A DNA stretch of 64,000 bases from Shewanella canadensis (GCF_003966225.1 NZ_RXNU01000015.1:1-64000), one strand, 5' to 3'; shown: positions 43,343 to 51,841, numbered from the stretch's first letter. Numbers and translations are program-made. The notes: generated by a model not told the origin, from the letters alone.

Positions 43343-44185
43343 TTGTACCAGACTCTAGCCGAAGCCCTCAAGTGGGCTTCATCTCAATTGCAAAAAATTT
43401 CAGATACGCCTAAGCTCGATGCCGAGGTGATATTACTTCATATCATTCATAAACAACGTGGATATCTCTATACTTGGCCCGATGAGCGATTAACATCGGA
43501 TCAGGTGACCGCTTTTGGCGAGATGGTTGCCAGACGACTCCTGGGGACACCTATTGCGCATATCGTCGGAGAGCGTGAATTCTGGTCTCTGCCGTTTATG
43601 GTTAATCCGACGACGCTGATCCCGAGGCCGGATACCGAAATTTTAGTCGAGACCGCCTTGAATCTGCCTCTGGCAGAGAGTGCCCGGGTATTAGATTTAG
43701 GCACCGGAACCGGAGCGATTGCGCTATCTTTGGCCTATGAGAAGCCAGAGTGGCAGATCACTGCGGTCGATAAGATCATCGAAGCGGTGGCTCTGGCTAA
43801 GGCGAATCGAGCACATCTGAAGCTCCCACAGGTCGAGATTGTACAGAGTGACTGGTTCGACTCTGTTGGCTGTTATGATTTCAACTTAATTGTCTCTAAT
43901 CCGCCTTATATAGACGAAACTGATGAACACCTGAGTCAGGGGGATGTCAGGTTTGAGCCTCAAAGCGCGTTGACGGCAGGAGAAGAGGGCTTCGCGGATC
44001 TCTACCATATCGCCTCATGTGCTCGAGACTACCTCACGCCGGGTGGCTATCTGCTACTTGAGCATGGCTTCGGGCAGGCCATACAGCTTCGAGATAAGAT
44101 GATTGAGCTGGGCTATGAAAATGTCGCCACTGTGCGTGACTTTGGTAGCAATGACCGTTGCACGGTAGGTCGTTGGCCAAGATAG
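43343..44185 (+). CDS. prmC: Release factor glutamine methyltransferase PrmC
   Basis: 280 aa (E. coli HemK/PrmC 277). It methylates the GGQ glutamine of RF1 and RF2. The SAM motif LDLGTGTGAIALSL and catalytic NPPY (VSNPPYID) are present. The start is TTG at 43343, seven bases after AAGGAA. A strong terminator follows, so sirB2 downstream is probably not read from this mRNA here. Confidence 0.95.
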   Translation: MYQTLAEALKWASSQLQKISDTPKLDAEVILLHIIHKQRGYLYTWPDERLTSDQVTAFGEMVARRLLGTPIAHIVGEREFWSLPFMVNPTTLIPRPDTEILVETALNLPLAESARVLDLGTGTGAIALSLAYEKPEWQITAVDKIIEAVALAKANRAHLKLPQVEIVQSDWFDSVGCYDFNLIVSNPPYIDETDEHLSQGDVRFEPQSALTAGEEGFADLYHIASCARDYLTPGGYLLLEHGFGQAIQLRDKMIELGYENVATVRDFGSNDRCTVGRWPR

Positions 44186-44272
44186 CCAGCTTGGGTTGAT
44201 CCCCAAGGTAGTCTCTTTAAGGTGAAGAGTGCTGAGGCATTGGCTGGTGCTGCTTTTAGCTGAATGAATTTG

Positions 44273-44312
44273 AACGCCATTGGTATTTGTTTACCAATGG
44301 CGTTTTTGTTTG
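44273..44312 (+). terminator. Terminator after prmC
   Basis: 13-bp stem AACGCCATTGGTA (44273-44285) and TACCAATGGCGTT (44292-44304), then TTTTGTTTG. It ends the hemA-prfA-prmC operon 87 bases past prmC. Confidence 0.85.
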
Positions 44313-44484
44313 TCGAACGGCAAAACTAGCTAGCCTTGAAATGAAGGTTGATCACATTTTCTATGTGGGTTGTTGATATTGGGAAGTTTGCTTGAAGGTC
44401 GTACCTTCATTGTTATCTATCGCCTCCGGCGAGGTGTGTGCAGATACTTATATGGACCCATCCCGTTTTATATGGACCCATCCC

Positions 44485-44740
44485 GTTTGCAAGACATTTG
44501 ATATCAATTTTGAGAAGAGTTCATTGCACCCATATATTCGGCCTGTTTATGAGGTTAACCTCCGGCCCTGATGGATATGTGCCTCTACTTTCCTTATCAT
44601 CTGCACGGCTTCTTATAGAGCCTAAGTATCTGTAAGGTTTTAAGTAGAGCAGTCTGACTGTCTCATCATCAAATCAAGTGTCATAGCAACTTGCTGGTAT
44701 GTTTTACACTAACTCGGTTCGTCTTACTTTAGGGCAACTG
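44485..44740 (-). ncRNA. Candidate guide (seek/bridge) RNA region of the IS110/IS1111 element
   Basis: Noncoding end of the element lying 3' of the transposase. In IS1111-type elements this region encodes the structured RNA that guides target choice. A stem-loop can form around GAGGTTAACCTC (44551-44562) within flanking GGCC boxes (44540-44543 and 44564-44567). The transcript limits and guide loops cannot be set from one copy, so this is inference from family architecture. Confidence 0.4.
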
Positions 44741-45757
44741 CTAAGCAAATGTCCTATATTCATCTTTCCAAGCTGCGATAGCCCAGGCCATTCGCGCAAG
44801 CTTGTTAGCCAATGCAACGCAGGCCTTATTGAACCCCTTTCTTTCAGCCAAAGCGTATGCCCAGCGGCTCAACCTATCTTGTTTGCCCCCGCAGTGCTGC
44901 AAGACCGCTCTTGCTCCATGTATAAACAACGTTCGTAAGTAGGCATTGCCTCTTTTACTTATCCCTAGCAGGTTATCTTTGCCGCCACTGCTATGTTGTT
45001 TTGGCACTAAGCCACACCAAGCTGAGAAGTGCCTACCATTGGAGAAGTCTTTTCCTTCTCCCACAGCCGCATAAAAAGCTGTCGAAGTGACAGGGCCAAT
45101 ACCTGGGGTTGTCTCTAAACGCTGGCAAACTTGATTTGTATTTCTCTCTTCTAATATTTGAGTATCACAGCTTTTTAGGCGTTTCTCTATGTCGATAAAC
45201 TCGCCATGTAACTGATTAAATATGTATCGCCCTTTCACTGTAAGTTCATTGCTTTCATCAGATAGAATTTCAGGAAAAGCTTTTCTAAATGCCGCTTTGC
45301 TTTTCGCTATTACGATGCCGTATTCTGCCAGCATGCCTCTGACTTGGTTGACTAAAGCTGTAGACTGTTTGTTTAAACGCTCCCTCATTCGGTGAAGCAT
45401 CTGTACATCCTGCTGTTCGACAGGCTTTGGTTGTACGAAGCGCATGTTCGGCCTTTGGGCAGCCTCAGCGATGGCAAGCGCATCGTTATAATCATTCTTA
45501 TTCCCTTGTCGATAGGGGATGACAAATTGTGGCGCGATTAACTTCACTTGGTGTCCGAGTTTTTGAAACTCCCTAGCCCAATAGTCTGCGCTACCACAGG
45601 CCTCCATGACTATTAGGCATGGCTCTATCTTGGCAACAAAGTGCATCACATCTTTTCGCCTGAGCATCTTCTTTTTAACTAACTTGCCTGCCTGATTTAC
45701 TGCAACAAAATGAAAAACAGACTTTGCGATATCTAAACCAATTGTAGTAATCTTCAT
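44741..45757 (-). CDS. IS110 family transposase (DEDD, serine-type C-terminal domain)
   Basis: 338 aa. The RuvC-like N-terminal domain has the DEDD set Asp9 (GLDIAKS), Glu52 (VMEACGS), Asp89 and Asp92 (NDYNDALA). The C-terminal Tnp_20 domain contains TTPGIGPVTS and SSGGKDNLLGISKRGN with its conserved Ser. The open frame looks complete, so the element may be active. It lies on the minus strand, opposite to prmC. Confidence 0.94.
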   Translation of the reverse strand: MKITTIGLDIAKSVFHFVAVNQAGKLVKKKMLRRKDVMHFVAKIEPCLIVMEACGSADYWAREFQKLGHQVKLIAPQFVIPYRQGNKNDYNDALAIAEAAQRPNMRFVQPKPVEQQDVQMLHRMRERLNKQSTALVNQVRGMLAEYGIVIAKSKAAFRKAFPEILSDESNELTVKGRYIFNQLHGEFIDIEKRLKSCDTQILEERNTNQVCQRLETTPGIGPVTSTAFYAAVGEGKDFSNGRHFSAWCGLVPKQHSSGGKDNLLGISKRGNAYLRTLFIHGARAVLQHCGGKQDRLSRWAYALAERKGFNKACVALANKLARMAWAIAAWKDEYRTFA

Positions 45758-45840
45758 GATGGACCTGTCCTCTTTCTGATGAGTTGTATCAACTTAATCG
45801 TGGCCCATTGCGAGGCCGATTAGAAGGGGATGGGTCCATT

Positions 45841-46052
45841 CCATTATCTACACCTGTTGATTTTAAAGAAAGTTATCTCTTCGGCTTGGCAGTGTTAATG
45901 GGAGATAAGGTGGGGAAGCATAAAGGTTCTCCAATATGTGCGAACTCTATAACGCTAAAAAATATAATTTTACTTATTGTGAAACTGACATAGTGAGGCA
46001 AATTGATTATAGGTTATCTAAATTCTCGGCTTTTCAGCCAAAATGGTCATAG
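45841..46052. other. Spacer between the two insertion sequences
   Basis: About 210 AT-rich bases. Open frames here are short and without features. This is probably what remains of the original prmC-sirB2 interval. Confidence 0.4.
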
Positions 46053-46068
46053 TGTAAACCTCCCTATT

Positions 46069-46881
46069 TTAGTTCCACTTAAAAGTAGAGTTTTCTCCCT
46101 GTTTCTTGCTCGCCAAATATTCCCACGGAGTGAGATCTCCAAGTGAGTCATGTGGCCGCTCTTCGTTATATTCATTCATCCAGTTATCAGTCATTTCACG
46201 TACCTCCCTGAGACTTTTAAACAGGTACATGTCCAGAACTTCTGTTCGGTATGTGCGATTAAATCGCTCGATATATGAATTCTGCGTCGGCTTTCCTGGT
46301 TTGATGTGCTCCAGTTGAACTCGGTTGCGCTCTGCCCAATCAGCCAGAGCCAGCGAGATAAACTCCGGACCATTATCCATCCGCAGCTTTTGTGGCATAC
46401 CACGCCAGGCAATAATTCGCTCCAGCACTCTGATAACGCGTTGGGCCGGGAGGCTTAAATCGACTTCGATAGCCAATATTTCCCGGTTAAAATCACCAAT
46501 GACATTAAACGTTCGGAAGCGGTGCCCGCAGTGTAAACTGTCACACATAAAGTCCATCGACCAACATTGATTCATTGCCTCAGGAACCGCTAACGGTGCG
46601 GGGGGGCGATTCGGCAGGCGTTTCTTGCCCTTGCGACGGAAGTTCAATTTAAGCTCGCAATACACACGGTAAACACGTTTATGGTTCCATGACTTTCCCT
46701 TGCGTCTAAGGACTTTAAACAGCTTGCCAAACCCGTATGCCGGATATTTTTCGGCATGCTCCTGAAGCGCGGCAATAACGGGGTCATCCCGGCACTTATC
46801 AGGCTGATAACGATATACCGATGGACTGATGCCAACAACGCGGCAGGCAAGACGAATACTGGTTTGATGTACATTGAGCAC
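46069..46881 (-). CDS. IS3 family transposase OrfB (integrase core)
   Basis: 270 aa from the first start in this frame. The protein is normally made as an OrfA-OrfB fusion, and the frame stays open upstream to the slippery site near 46921. It has an HTH_21 segment followed by an rve integrase core with Asp110 (WSMDFMCD), Asp169 (RMDNGPEF) and Glu205 (YIERFNRT), the DD(35)E spacing. The catalytic set is intact. Confidence 0.94.
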   Translation of the reverse strand: MLNVHQTSIRLACRVVGISPSVYRYQPDKCRDDPVIAALQEHAEKYPAYGFGKLFKVLRRKGKSWNHKRVYRVYCELKLNFRRKGKKRLPNRPPAPLAVPEAMNQCWSMDFMCDSLHCGHRFRTFNVIGDFNREILAIEVDLSLPAQRVIRVLERIIAWRGMPQKLRMDNGPEFISLALADWAERNRVQLEHIKPGKPTQNSYIERFNRTYRTEVLDMYLFKSLREVREMTDNWMNEYNEERPHDSLGDLTPWEYLASKKQGENSTFKWN

Positions 46882-46913
46882 ATACTCAACCAGTTCGCGC
46901 CTGACCGCTGGCT

Positions 46914-47180
46914 TCAGAGCTTTTTTTCGACGAGATCTTTGAGGATCTTATGTTCCAAACTGATGTCTGCAAACATCTGTTTTAAGCGCCGATTTTCATC
47001 TTCAAGCTCGCGTAAGCGTTTAATGTCTGAGGCCTCCATACCACCGAACTTGCTCTTCCAGTTGTAATAGGTAGCCTCTGAAATACCGTATTCCTGGCTG
47101 ACTTCCTTGATCAGACGACCACCTTCTACTTCTTTCAGGATCTTAATTAACTGAGTTTCGGTATAGCGTGATTTCTTCAT
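46914..47180 (-). CDS. IS3 family transposase OrfA (HTH)
   Basis: 88 aa. A helix-turn-helix (EVSQEYGISEATYYNWKSK) is followed by a leucine-zipper-like coiled coil (IKRLRELEDENRRLKQMF). It starts with GGAG upstream. The end, EKKL-stop, lies at the frameshift site that joins it to OrfB. Confidence 0.93.
   Translation of the reverse strand: MKKSRYTETQLIKILKEVEGGRLIKEVSQEYGISEATYYNWKSKFGGMEASDIKRLRELEDENRRLKQMFADISLEHKILKDLVEKKL
46919..46929 (-). other. Programmed -1 frameshift site of the IS3 element
   Basis: On the minus strand GAAAAAAAGC contains the slippery A-AAA-AAG (seven A, 46921-46927). In frame 0 it reads E-K-K-L-stop; after a -1 shift the reading continues A-L-K-P-A-V-R-R-E-L-V into OrfB without a stop. 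Confidence 0.75.
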
Positions 47181-47326
47181 TGCTGTTCTCCTTGAGATAT
47201 CAGTGTACCGGGAGAACTCTAATTATGCATGAGACTATTTTAGGGGAGGGTTACAGGAGCATCTGAGTCGTCAGACAATTTTTGTTGAAGTATGAGGAGC
47301 ACAACTTCGCCGGGGCGTTATGGTAC

Positions 47327-47458
47327 TTTGGTTCACCAAGAGTCAAGGAGGATAAGGACGAGCAGTCCTCCTTGCCCGGGTGTGGGTTGGATACCCACGA
47401 CGTTAGTTGTTAGACGTAGTCTAACTATAAGGATTCAAGCGTAGCTTGATTAACCAAA
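47327..47458. other. Array of five short hairpins with an outer closing stem
   Basis: Inverted repeats in close succession: TTGG/CCAA (47328-47339), CAAGGAGGA/TCCTCCTTG (47344-47374), GTGGGT/ACCCAC (47382-47398), GTTAGAC/GTCTAAC (47409-47425) and TCAAGC/GCTTGA (47435-47449). The last two share a GTA loop. TTTGGTT (47327-47333) can pair with AACCAAA (47452-47458), enclosing the array. It has no open frame and lies between the IS3 element and the GNAT gene. Type unknown. Confidence 0.5.
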
Positions 47459-47524
47459 AGATACTTGAAACTTGCTATCAGACAAGTGAATCAAAGCTAA
47501 ATATAAGATGATAATGGCTTATTT

Positions 47525-47968
47525 CTAAGCCACCAGATTTTTGACCATAAAGTATTTGCAGCCGGTTTTGGGGTAGGCTACTTGGGTCCATTGCAGTGTG
47601 TAGCCTCTGGCTTCGTAGAAGGGGCGGGCCTGGAAGTTTAGGGTGTCGAGGATGGCGAAGATGCAGCCGCGCTCGATGGCTATGGCCTCGGCTTCTGCTA
47701 AAAGCTGGCTGCCTATATTCTGCCCTCTTAGTGTCTCACTTACCCATAGGTTGTCTATCTGCAACCAGTTACCGAATGTTCGGGCCGAGAAGCCAGCCAA
47801 TAACTCACCTGCTTCGTCTTCGAGTTTGAGTCCAAGAGATAAACGTTCTGAGACTTCCCAGTTCTGCCAGTTGAACTCGGCAATCTTATTTTCGACGGCG
47901 TTGGCAAATTCTTTGCTATCGTCGAGTGTAAAGTTAGTTGTGAAAGTCGGGGTCATTAGCGTTTCCAT
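47525..47968 (-). CDS. GNAT family N-acetyltransferase
   Basis: 147 aa. A single GNAT domain with the acetyl-CoA loop RGQNIGSQLL, beta-5 LDTLNFQARPFYEARGY and a C-terminal F-M-K strand. The substrate is unknown. The ATG at 47968 has a poor ribosome binding site; the ATG at 47956 is preceded by GGAAA and may be the true start. It is oriented against sirB2 and lies beside the IS cluster in a place where most relatives have no gene, so it was probably acquired. Confidence 0.88.
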   Translation of the reverse strand: METLMTPTFTTNFTLDDSKEFANAVENKIAEFNWQNWEVSERLSLGLKLEDEAGELLAGFSARTFGNWLQIDNLWVSETLRGQNIGSQLLAEAEAIAIERGCIFAILDTLNFQARPFYEARGYTLQWTQVAYPKTGCKYFMVKNLVA

Positions 47969-48084
47969 ATTGATTGCCTGTTTGTAGAGATTCTAACCGT
48001 TTGAAGAGATTCTGACCATGATATTGGTGATGGTGGAGGGGATCGGGTACACTACCGCCTTTGTCAGCCAAATAAGAACTATTA

Positions 48085-48480
48085 ATGGAAACTTTTTACA
48101 GTCTTTATCCGGTGATTAAGCATCTTCATTTGACTCTGGTTGCGGCTAGCGTCTTGTTTTTTCTGGTACGTTTTGTATTACACCTGCGTCAATCTCCAAT
48201 CATGGAGAAGAAGCTGGTTAAAATCGCTCCCCATGTGATCGACACCTTCCTGTTGCTATCAGGCTTGCTCCTTTGTGTTCTTATTAAGCAGTACCCTTTT
48301 GTCGATCCTTGGTTATCAGAAAAGTTAGGGGCTGTTGTTGCCTATATCTTCCTTGCGACAATTTCGATGAAGGCACAAAAAGGTACTTTGTTCAAAGTCT
48401 TTGCGGCTCTCGGTGCGATTGGCTGGGTTGTTTACGCTGCTAAATTGGCTATGTTAAAACAAGCGATGCTGTTGGGATAA
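48085..48480 (+). CDS. sirB2: SirB2 family membrane protein
   Basis: 131 aa with four membrane helices. It matches the SirB2/YchQ family (VIKHLHLTLVAASVLFFLVRF; PHVIDTFLLLSGL). The biochemical role is unknown. In E. coli ychQ lies between prmC and ychA; here the IS elements and GNAT gene separate it from prmC. Its stop overlaps the start of the next gene (TAATG). Confidence 0.9.
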   Translation: METFYSLYPVIKHLHLTLVAASVLFFLVRFVLHLRQSPIMEKKLVKIAPHVIDTFLLLSGLLLCVLIKQYPFVDPWLSEKLGAVVAYIFLATISMKAQKGTLFKVFAALGAIGWVVYAAKLAMLKQAMLLG

Positions 48481-49268
48481 TGACAACTTTTACATTGAAA
48501 GAGACGATTCAACTTCCCGAATCGGCATTTGAAATTACCGAACATTTGGGATTCTCCAAGGTCGAGTCCGCTAAGTGGGCTTGGCTTGAGATCGCCGGTG
48601 CAGTATTGAGCCATTATGTTGTGGATAGACATGCTAGATTAGATGGCTTATTGCACTGGTTCTATCAAGATCTCGGCTTTTGTGCCCGAGAGTCTTATTT
48701 CAGTGTTGAGGCTGCCGATCTCGGTGCTTGTGTTACCACCCGTCAGGGAAACAGTACCACGTTGGCGACAGTGCTTATGTTACTGGCCAAACAGTTGGAT
48801 CTTAACCTTGAGCCTCTTCTGCTTCCCGGAACCACCGTTCTTTGTAGCCGAATCGACGATGAGGTCTGTTATATCGATCCCCTGACCGGCGATCGACTTA
48901 ACCGCCATCAACTGCATGCTTTGGTGAGGGGGGAGCTGGGCAATGGCGCGCCTTTTAAGCCGAGTTACTTAAAACCTGCCAGTCTAAAGCGCTTGATATC
49001 GAGGATGATACATGAGCTTAAGGCCGGTAGTATCGTCTCGCATCAGTTTGAGCCGGCGATGGAGTGCTGTAACTTGTTATTGCAGTGGCATGAAGACGAT
49101 CTGAATCTTAATCGTGAACGTGCCTTTATCGCTCAGCAGTTAGGTTGTATCAGTGTGGCGGCTGCTGATCTGAAACATTTTGTCGATAACAGCCCTCATG
49201 ATCCTGTGATTGAGTTAGTTAAGATGCAATTGAAAGAGCTTAAAGAGGAACAAGAGGTCTATCATTAG
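48480..49268 (+). CDS. sirB1: SirB1 family transglutaminase-like/TPR protein
   Basis: 262 aa. It has the SirB1/YchA N-terminal transglutaminase-like domain (TTRQGNSTTLATVLMLLAKQLDL) and a C-terminal TPR-like helical part (RERAFIAQQLGCISVAAADLKHF). The usual catalytic Cys appears to be absent in the first motif (GNSTTL, with Ser where papain-like folds carry Cys). The function is unknown. It is translationally coupled to sirB2. Confidence 0.88.
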   Translation: MTTFTLKETIQLPESAFEITEHLGFSKVESAKWAWLEIAGAVLSHYVVDRHARLDGLLHWFYQDLGFCARESYFSVEAADLGACVTTRQGNSTTLATVLMLLAKQLDLNLEPLLLPGTTVLCSRIDDEVCYIDPLTGDRLNRHQLHALVRGELGNGAPFKPSYLKPASLKRLISRMIHELKAGSIVSHQFEPAMECCNLLLQWHEDDLNLNRERAFIAQQLGCISVAAADLKHFVDNSPHDPVIELVKMQLKELKEEQEVYH

Positions 49269-49483
49269 CCTCTACTCGAGTCATCGAAAGATGCAGCAAG
49301 GTGAGAAGTGGATAAACATAGGGTTGATACAGTAGTACAGGTAATTTAAATTCTATAAATTAAGAATGAAAATCTTGTACTGCACTCTTCTCTGTTTTAC
49401 CACTTCTGGTTCAGTTGCAAACCGTTCGTAAACAATTCGATAAATTTCATCCGAAAACACCATTTATCAAAACGCCAAGCACG

Positions 49484-49515
49484 ATAACAAGAACGATAAC
49501 GATAACGATAAAACT
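49484..49515 (+). repeat. Short tandem repeat (CGATAA-like hexamers)
   Basis: Several imperfect hexamers (CGATAA, CGATAA, CGATAA, with AGAACGATAA) in the 295-base interval before the DUF819 gene. This is probably slippage; the rest of the interval shows only AT-rich promoter-like sequence. Confidence 0.5.
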
Positions 49516-49562
49516 AAAAATAAAAAATAATCAAGAAATGCCAGTTAGGGAGATAACACCGA

Positions 49563-50816
49563 ATGAGTAGTACTGCTTTAGTGACGAATGATGCCACAGG
49601 TTTAGGCTTGTTGGCTGTGATTTTAGGTTTTGTATTCTATACGAGTAACAGTAAACACCCCTTCTGGAAGAAGTTCTACAAATTCATTCCGGCGTTATTG
49701 ATGTGCTATTTCCTGCCATCACTACTTAATACGTTTAATATCATTGACGGAAATACTTCTCAACTTTACTTCGTTGCATCTCGTTACCTGCTACCTGCGT
49801 GTCTGGTTCTGCTGATCTTAAGTGTCGATCTAAAGGCTATTCTCTCTTTGGGGCCAAAAGCGATCATCATGTTCCTGACCGGTACGGTTGGTATCGTGAT
49901 CGGTGGGCCCATTGCTCTGCTCATTATCTCCAGCCTTAACCCCGAAATTATCGGTGGTCATGGACCCGAAGCCGTTTGGAGAGGAATGACCACGCTGGCA
50001 GGCAGCTGGATTGGCGGCGGTGCCAACCAGGCAGCCATGAAAGAAATTTATGAAGCGGGTGGTGACATCTTCTCTATCATGGTGACCGTCGATGTTATCG
50101 TGGCCAACATCTGGATGGCTGTGTTGCTGTTTATGGCATCTAAAGCCAAGCAGATAGATAAGAAGACCGGGGCCGATACGAGTGCTATCGAGAGACTCAA
50201 AGAAAAAGTTGAAAAGTACCACGCCGAGAATGCACGCATTCCGAGCTTAAATGACCTGATGATGATCGTGGCGGTTGGTTTCGGTGTCACAGGTTTAGCC
50301 CATGTTTTTGCCGATTTCCTTGGCCCATTCTTCGAGGCCAACTACCCATGGACGCGTGACTATAGCCTGACATCTAAGTTTTTCTGGTTAATCGTAACTG
50401 TGACTAGTATTGGTCTCGCCATGTCATTTAGCCCGGTTCGTCACCTTGAAGCTGCCGGCGCATCTAAGGTGGCATCTGCGTTCCTTTATATTCTGGTCGC
50501 AACCATCGGTTTGCATATGGATGTGTCAAAACTTGCCGATCCCGATAACCTTTGGTACTTCGCGATCGGTATAATATGGATGATGGTTCATGCGAGCTTT
50601 ATGTTGATCGTGGCTAAGTTGATCAAGGCCCCGCTGTTCTACATGGCGGTAGGTAGCCAGGCCAACGTAGGTGGTGCCGCATCGGCGCCCGTAGTCGCTG
50701 CGGCATTCCATCCGGCCTTAGCCCCCGTGGGTGTGTTACTGGCGGTATTAGGCTATGCTGTTGGAACATATATGGCGTGGATGTGCGGACAGATCTTGCA
50801 GATCATCGCGACCTAA
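49563..50816 (+). CDS. DUF819 family integral membrane protein
   Basis: 417 aa with about ten to eleven membrane helices and conserved DUF819 stretches (AGSWIGGGANQAAM; GLAMSFSPVRHLEAAG; VGSQANVGGAASAPVVAAAF). The two Gly/Ala-rich motifs in the two halves suggest an internal repeat as in secondary transporters; YjcL of Bacillus belongs here. The substrate is unknown. It sits between sirB1 and kdsA, which are adjacent in E. coli. Confidence 0.88.
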   Translation: MSSTALVTNDATGLGLLAVILGFVFYTSNSKHPFWKKFYKFIPALLMCYFLPSLLNTFNIIDGNTSQLYFVASRYLLPACLVLLILSVDLKAILSLGPKAIIMFLTGTVGIVIGGPIALLIISSLNPEIIGGHGPEAVWRGMTTLAGSWIGGGANQAAMKEIYEAGGDIFSIMVTVDVIVANIWMAVLLFMASKAKQIDKKTGADTSAIERLKEKVEKYHAENARIPSLNDLMMIVAVGFGVTGLAHVFADFLGPFFEANYPWTRDYSLTSKFFWLIVTVTSIGLAMSFSPVRHLEAAGASKVASAFLYILVATIGLHMDVSKLADPDNLWYFAIGIIWMMVHASFMLIVAKLIKAPLFYMAVGSQANVGGAASAPVVAAAFHPALAPVGVLLAVLGYAVGTYMAWMCGQILQIIAT

Positions 50817-50970
50817 CTTTTAGATTCTAGGTGCTAGGTGCCAGCTTGTAGCTTGTTATCTATACTCTGGGTGTGTGGCATGCTGTTAGTGGGTTGGGCC
50901 GCAAAGTAGACGTTAAACCAAATTGATTCATGCCGATGCATCGCCTCGGCTCTTTAAGAGAGAAGTTTTA

Positions 50971-51819
50971 ATGAGTAATAAAATCATAGGTCTGGGTTCA
51001 ATCGAGATTGCAAACGATAAACCTTTTGTGTTGTTTGGCGGTATGAATGTACTCGAGTCGCGCGATTTAGCAATGAAGATTGCTGAAACTTACGCAGAAG
51101 TGACTCAAAAGCTTGGTATTCCTTATGTTTTTAAAGCGTCTTTCGATAAGGCTAACCGCTCTTCAGTAAATTCATACCGTGGTCCGGGAATGGAAGAGGG
51201 GTTGAAGATCTTCGAAGAGATTAAATCGACCTTTAATCTTCCTCTTATCACCGATGTGCATGAAGTACACCAGTGTGCCCCTGTGGCAGAAGTGGTCGAT
51301 ATCATTCAACTGCCGGCTTTCCTTGCTCGCCAAACCGATCTGGTTGTGGCGATGGCTAAAACCGATGCCATTATCAATGTTAAGAAACCTCAGTTCTTAG
51401 CGCCTCACGAGATGCGCCATATCATTACTAAGTTCAATGAAGCCGGTAACGATAAGATCATCTTGTGTGAACGCGGCAGCAGCTTTGGCTATAACAACTT
51501 AGTGGTTGATATGTTGGGCATGGATGAGATGAAGCAGTCCGGTTATCCGGTGATCTTCGATGCGACTCACGCACTACAGCGTCCGGGCGGACGTTCCGAT
51601 AGCGCCGGTGGTCGTCGTGCTCAGGCGACAGAACTTGCCCGTAGCGGTATGGCACTTGGCTTGGCTGGTCTGTTTATCGAAGCACACCCAGATCCTGATA
51701 ATGCCAAGTGTGATGGCCCATGTGCGCTGCCACTTCATCAGTTAGAAGCGTATTTGACTCAGATGAAGGCAGTCGATGACCTGGTTAAATCATTCGATGC
51801 GATTGATACCAGTAAGTAG
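50971..51819 (+). CDS. kdsA: 3-deoxy-D-manno-octulosonate 8-phosphate synthase KdsA
   Basis: 282 aa from ATG 50971 after AAGAGAGAAG; the 298-residue frame from 50923 adds a non-conserved leader. It condenses PEP with arabinose 5-phosphate to give KDO-8-P for lipid A-core LPS. Family landmarks are GGMNVLESRDLA, FKASFDKANRSS, DVHEVHQCAP, CERGSSFGYNNLVVDM and DATHALQRPGG. The metal-binding Cys that marks one subclass is replaced by Asn (NVLES region), the metal-independent type. Confidence 0.96.
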   Translation: MSNKIIGLGSIEIANDKPFVLFGGMNVLESRDLAMKIAETYAEVTQKLGIPYVFKASFDKANRSSVNSYRGPGMEEGLKIFEEIKSTFNLPLITDVHEVHQCAPVAEVVDIIQLPAFLARQTDLVVAMAKTDAIINVKKPQFLAPHEMRHIITKFNEAGNDKIILCERGSSFGYNNLVVDMLGMDEMKQSGYPVIFDATHALQRPGGRSDSAGGRRAQATELARSGMALGLAGLFIEAHPDPDNAKCDGPCALPLHQLEAYLTQMKAVDDLVKSFDAIDTSK

Positions 51820-51841
51820 CACTCGCTAACGCTCTATTTTC

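Larger units (their letters stand above)
44451..45840 (-). mobile_element. IS110 family element, IS1111-like
   Basis: A DEDD transposase gene is flanked by a 12-bp inverted repeat TGGACCCATCCC (44473-44484) and GGGATGGGTCCA (45827-45838). There is a long noncoding end (about 255 bases) downstream of the transposase and a short one (about 70 bases) upstream. Short inverted repeats near the ends and a long 3' noncoding region are features of the IS1111 group. The left repeat is present twice in direct tandem (44451-44470, 44471-44488), so the exact left boundary is uncertain. Confidence 0.8.
46053..47255 (-). mobile_element. IS3 family insertion sequence
   Basis: About 1203 bp bounded by inverted repeats TGTAAACCTCCC (46053 inwards) and TGTAACCCTCCC (reading inwards from 47255), with one mismatch in 12. 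It contains orfA and orfB in overlapping frames on the minus strand. No clear target duplication is seen at the ends (left ATAG, right GGAG), which suggests age or later rearrangement. Confidence 0.88.

Noticed and set aside
45784..45993. 69-codon open frame at the right end of the IS110 element
   Set aside because: It straddles the IS end and flanking DNA, and has no domain or ribosome binding site.
46045..47262. Target site duplication of the IS3 element
   Set aside because: The bases flanking the inverted repeats (ATAG and GGAG) do not match at 3 or 4 positions.
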